A stretch of DNA of 64,000 bases from Caenorhabditis elegans (lineage: Eukaryota; Nematoda; Chromadorea; Rhabditida; Rhabditidae), in the NCBI RefSeq assembly GCF_000002985.6, contig NC_003284.9, positions 11,408,001-11,472,000 on the forward strand. Reading direction: 5' to 3'. Positions 61,888 through 64,000 of the stretch are shown in pieces. The notes below the pieces were generated by a model. It did no database searches and was not told where the DNA came from. It saw only the letters and a list, made by a program, of their open reading frames with translations. Each line of letters starts with the position of its first letter. Within the stretch, counting starts at the first letter, position 1. Position numbers and translations under genes: made by a program.

Positions 61888-64000
61888 GTTTTTAAGTCTA
61901 TTCGTTTTATTCAGACGCCCCTTTTCAGGTCTTAAGATGCCCTGTCATATGGACTTGAAGGTCTGTTGGCGCTATCAAGTTGTAACTTGACCTACTACTT
62001 GCTACATATTTTGAATAAGAAACCAACATAGCATAACAAAAAAGCCAATTAAGCGTGGCCGTTGTGCCCGTATACTTTACATGATACATTTCTTCTCAGA
62101 TAGTGTAGCAAAAATAGTGCATCGTTTTTCGTGTTTATTTTTCCTTCGTTATAACAATTTTTTTTGTTTTCTATTAATATTAAGTTGTTTTCATACGCTC
62201 ACATAAAGTTTTATTTTTAACTTAGGTCAGCTCTATTATTGAACGTTCTACTTGTTTTTAATGTATTTTGAAAAACTTTAAAGACAATACGTTTCTGGTC
62301 TTTCATGAATTCATGAAAACAATCACAAATTTTGGTACGTTTATTTTCATGCAGTTGAAAAGTTCTATTAGTTTATTTATTTTTCGCGAAAATGAATAGT
62401 CGGACGCTTGAGGCATTCCAATGTTTTTCCGATCACGTGATCCTTGAAATTCGAAACATATGATATTGGTATTGACAGAAACCACTGTCAACATTTGAAT
62501 TATCCTCACATCCGCCCTTCAAGTACGGGCTCATCGCATTAGATCTTTTTGAATTTATATCCTGCTTCTTTTTCACTTTATGAATGAACTATGAGTACAA
62601 TTTCAGTGTCATTTTTTTTAAAAGAAATTTCAAAGAACGTCGAAAAAGTCACTTCGTTTAGAGTTCCTAACAAAATTGAAAAATCAAAAGACACATTCAA
62701 AAAGAGCCAGCGGAAACATGTTACTATGTGCATCCCTTTTCCGTTTTTGAAACTTTTTAAATAACTTGGAAACATTCCTCTTTTCTGAGCCTAGAATTTG
62801 TTATTTGTGCGTGCGCGGACCTTGCTTTTTTTTCCTATGTTTCTTCCCCTTTTTTCCTCCTTTTTCATCTTCATGACGGACACCAGTCTAAACCTGATTT
62901 GAAATTCAACACCACAATTTTGGCAACAGTAGTTATTTTCTTTTTTCTAGAAATAGCCGATTAAGTTCTCCTCGCAAGAACATAAAGGATTAACATATTA
63001 GATATCGGATTAAATAGCAAAGAAATGTAAATGAAAAGAAGAGATTAATTTATATTTTAATAATAATAGAGTACGTAACTCCATAGAAGTTCTTCTTATT
63101 TATGTAGTTCTGTTCCAAATTAGAAATTGCTGTAAACATCCCCTAAAAAGCAAAAAAAAAGAAGAAAAAAGACATCTAAGCACTATACAACTACTTAGCA
63201 TAGGGCATCCTTCTTTTCTACTTTTAGATGTTCTCCTCTTTTTTTTTACATCTTTTTGTCCTCATGCTCCCCATTTCCGGACAAAGTAGTATGCGTATGT
63301 GTAAGGCTTAGATTAGAAAAACTAATCTCATTTGCATCGTTCCTGAGCCCTTCTTTTTTTCATCTCTGAAAAGGTTAGCCGCTCTGTCGAAAACTTTTTC
63401 TCGTACTCTCCTCCTTATTTTTTTCCTGCTCCTCGTTCGTTTCTTGATATTATATTCTTGAAATGTTGATCTCTTCTTTTTTTTCTCGTGTTATCATTTT
63501 TCGGAACATGATCAACATTAGACGAATTCGACCTGATTCATATTGAAAAACTCTCAACACTAGGAGGTTTCTGTGTTATAGTAAAGTGTACCGTCACATG
63601 ACAAATTCACGTTTCTACAATCATCGTTTTCTTTTTTTTCAACCCACTCCGAAAATGTAAACAGTAAAAAAGTTCTCCGTTCGGCGATTTACTATTGCCA
63701 TTCTCTTTCTCTTTTTTTGCGATTTTTTGCAATCTCACTTTTTCTTTTTTTGTTTCAGTTCCTTTAATTGTTTACGATCATGACAAATTCATATATAATT
63801 TATTCGAACGCAAGTTTATTACAAATTATTATACATTTTTGGAATAGTAGGATAGGCGGGACAGCATTTTGGAAAAAAAACTCGTTTATTTCGTTGTTGC
63901 AAGTAGCAGCTATGAAAACGCACTATAGATCGCTTCAGAAGAACAACGTTGTTCTCTTTTTATGCTGTTGAAAGTTCCCAGTAAGTAGCCCCGACGTGAG
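61607..64000 (+). other. Probable long intron of the plus-strand gene
   Basis: Sequence after the second exon is T-rich on the plus strand, with many CTTTTT runs, as in long worm introns. No exon in phase 2 with a credible donor was found. A GT microsatellite lies inside. Confidence 0.4.
61851..61887 (+). repeat. (GT)n microsatellite
   Basis: About 18 uninterrupted GT units after an initial GC. Confidence 0.95.

Noticed and set aside
63754-63785. Third exon for the plus-strand gene after TGTTTCAG
   Set aside because: In phase it reads only eight codons before TGA; more likely a cryptic site in a long intron.

Overview
The window looks like nematode nuclear DNA, almost certainly Caenorhabditis elegans. 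It is AT-rich, most introns are about 45-120 bp with TTTCAG acceptors, and several first exons follow an acceptor that has no upstream donor, as at SL1 trans-splice sites. Two proteins are recognisable as C. elegans PEK-1 and HUM-4, which I recall as neighbours on the X chromosome. Exon models were built by hand from splice consensus and reading phase; no alignment was run.

Left part, all minus strand. pek-1 (2575-6811) is the ER-stress eIF2-alpha kinase, with 12 exons and a 1077-residue product. Next come a 385-residue orphan protein with about four membrane segments (8744-10740) and a possible 51-residue secreted peptide (11244-11948). hum-4 (12743-25524) is a 42-exon unconventional myosin of about 2577 residues: motor, IQ, MyTH4, partial FERM, long disordered linker, SH3, MyTH4, FERM.

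Middle part. Two head-to-tail copies of an F-box/FBA gene (26739-27899 and 28124-29820) are both broken. A repeat block of about 3.1 kb follows (32688-35812): a 10-bp minisatellite, a roughly 36-bp repeat, a 7-bp repeat, and two long satellites of 25 and 26 bp. The 26-bp monomer, read as its reverse complement, is clearly related to the 25-bp monomer, so the two arrays meet head to head at a palindromic junction at 34780. A fold-back DNA element lies just beyond (35951-36274).

Right part. There is an Ig-EGF-transmembrane protein (36646-38620, minus), a secreted cysteine-rich PAN/apple-like protein (44038-46126, minus), a possible 98-residue single-pass membrane protein (48130-48592, plus), a TTAA-flanked MITE (51777-52254), a basic orphan protein (57339-58356, minus), and the first two coding exons of a plus-strand gene that runs off the window (from 60500).

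The genes have no shared pathway that the sequence reveals. The strongest leads are the inverted two-monomer satellite, the two small uncatalogued genes at 11.2-11.9 kb and 48.1-48.6 kb, a tiny uORF just upstream of pek-1, and the altered nucleotide-binding loops of the HUM-4 motor.
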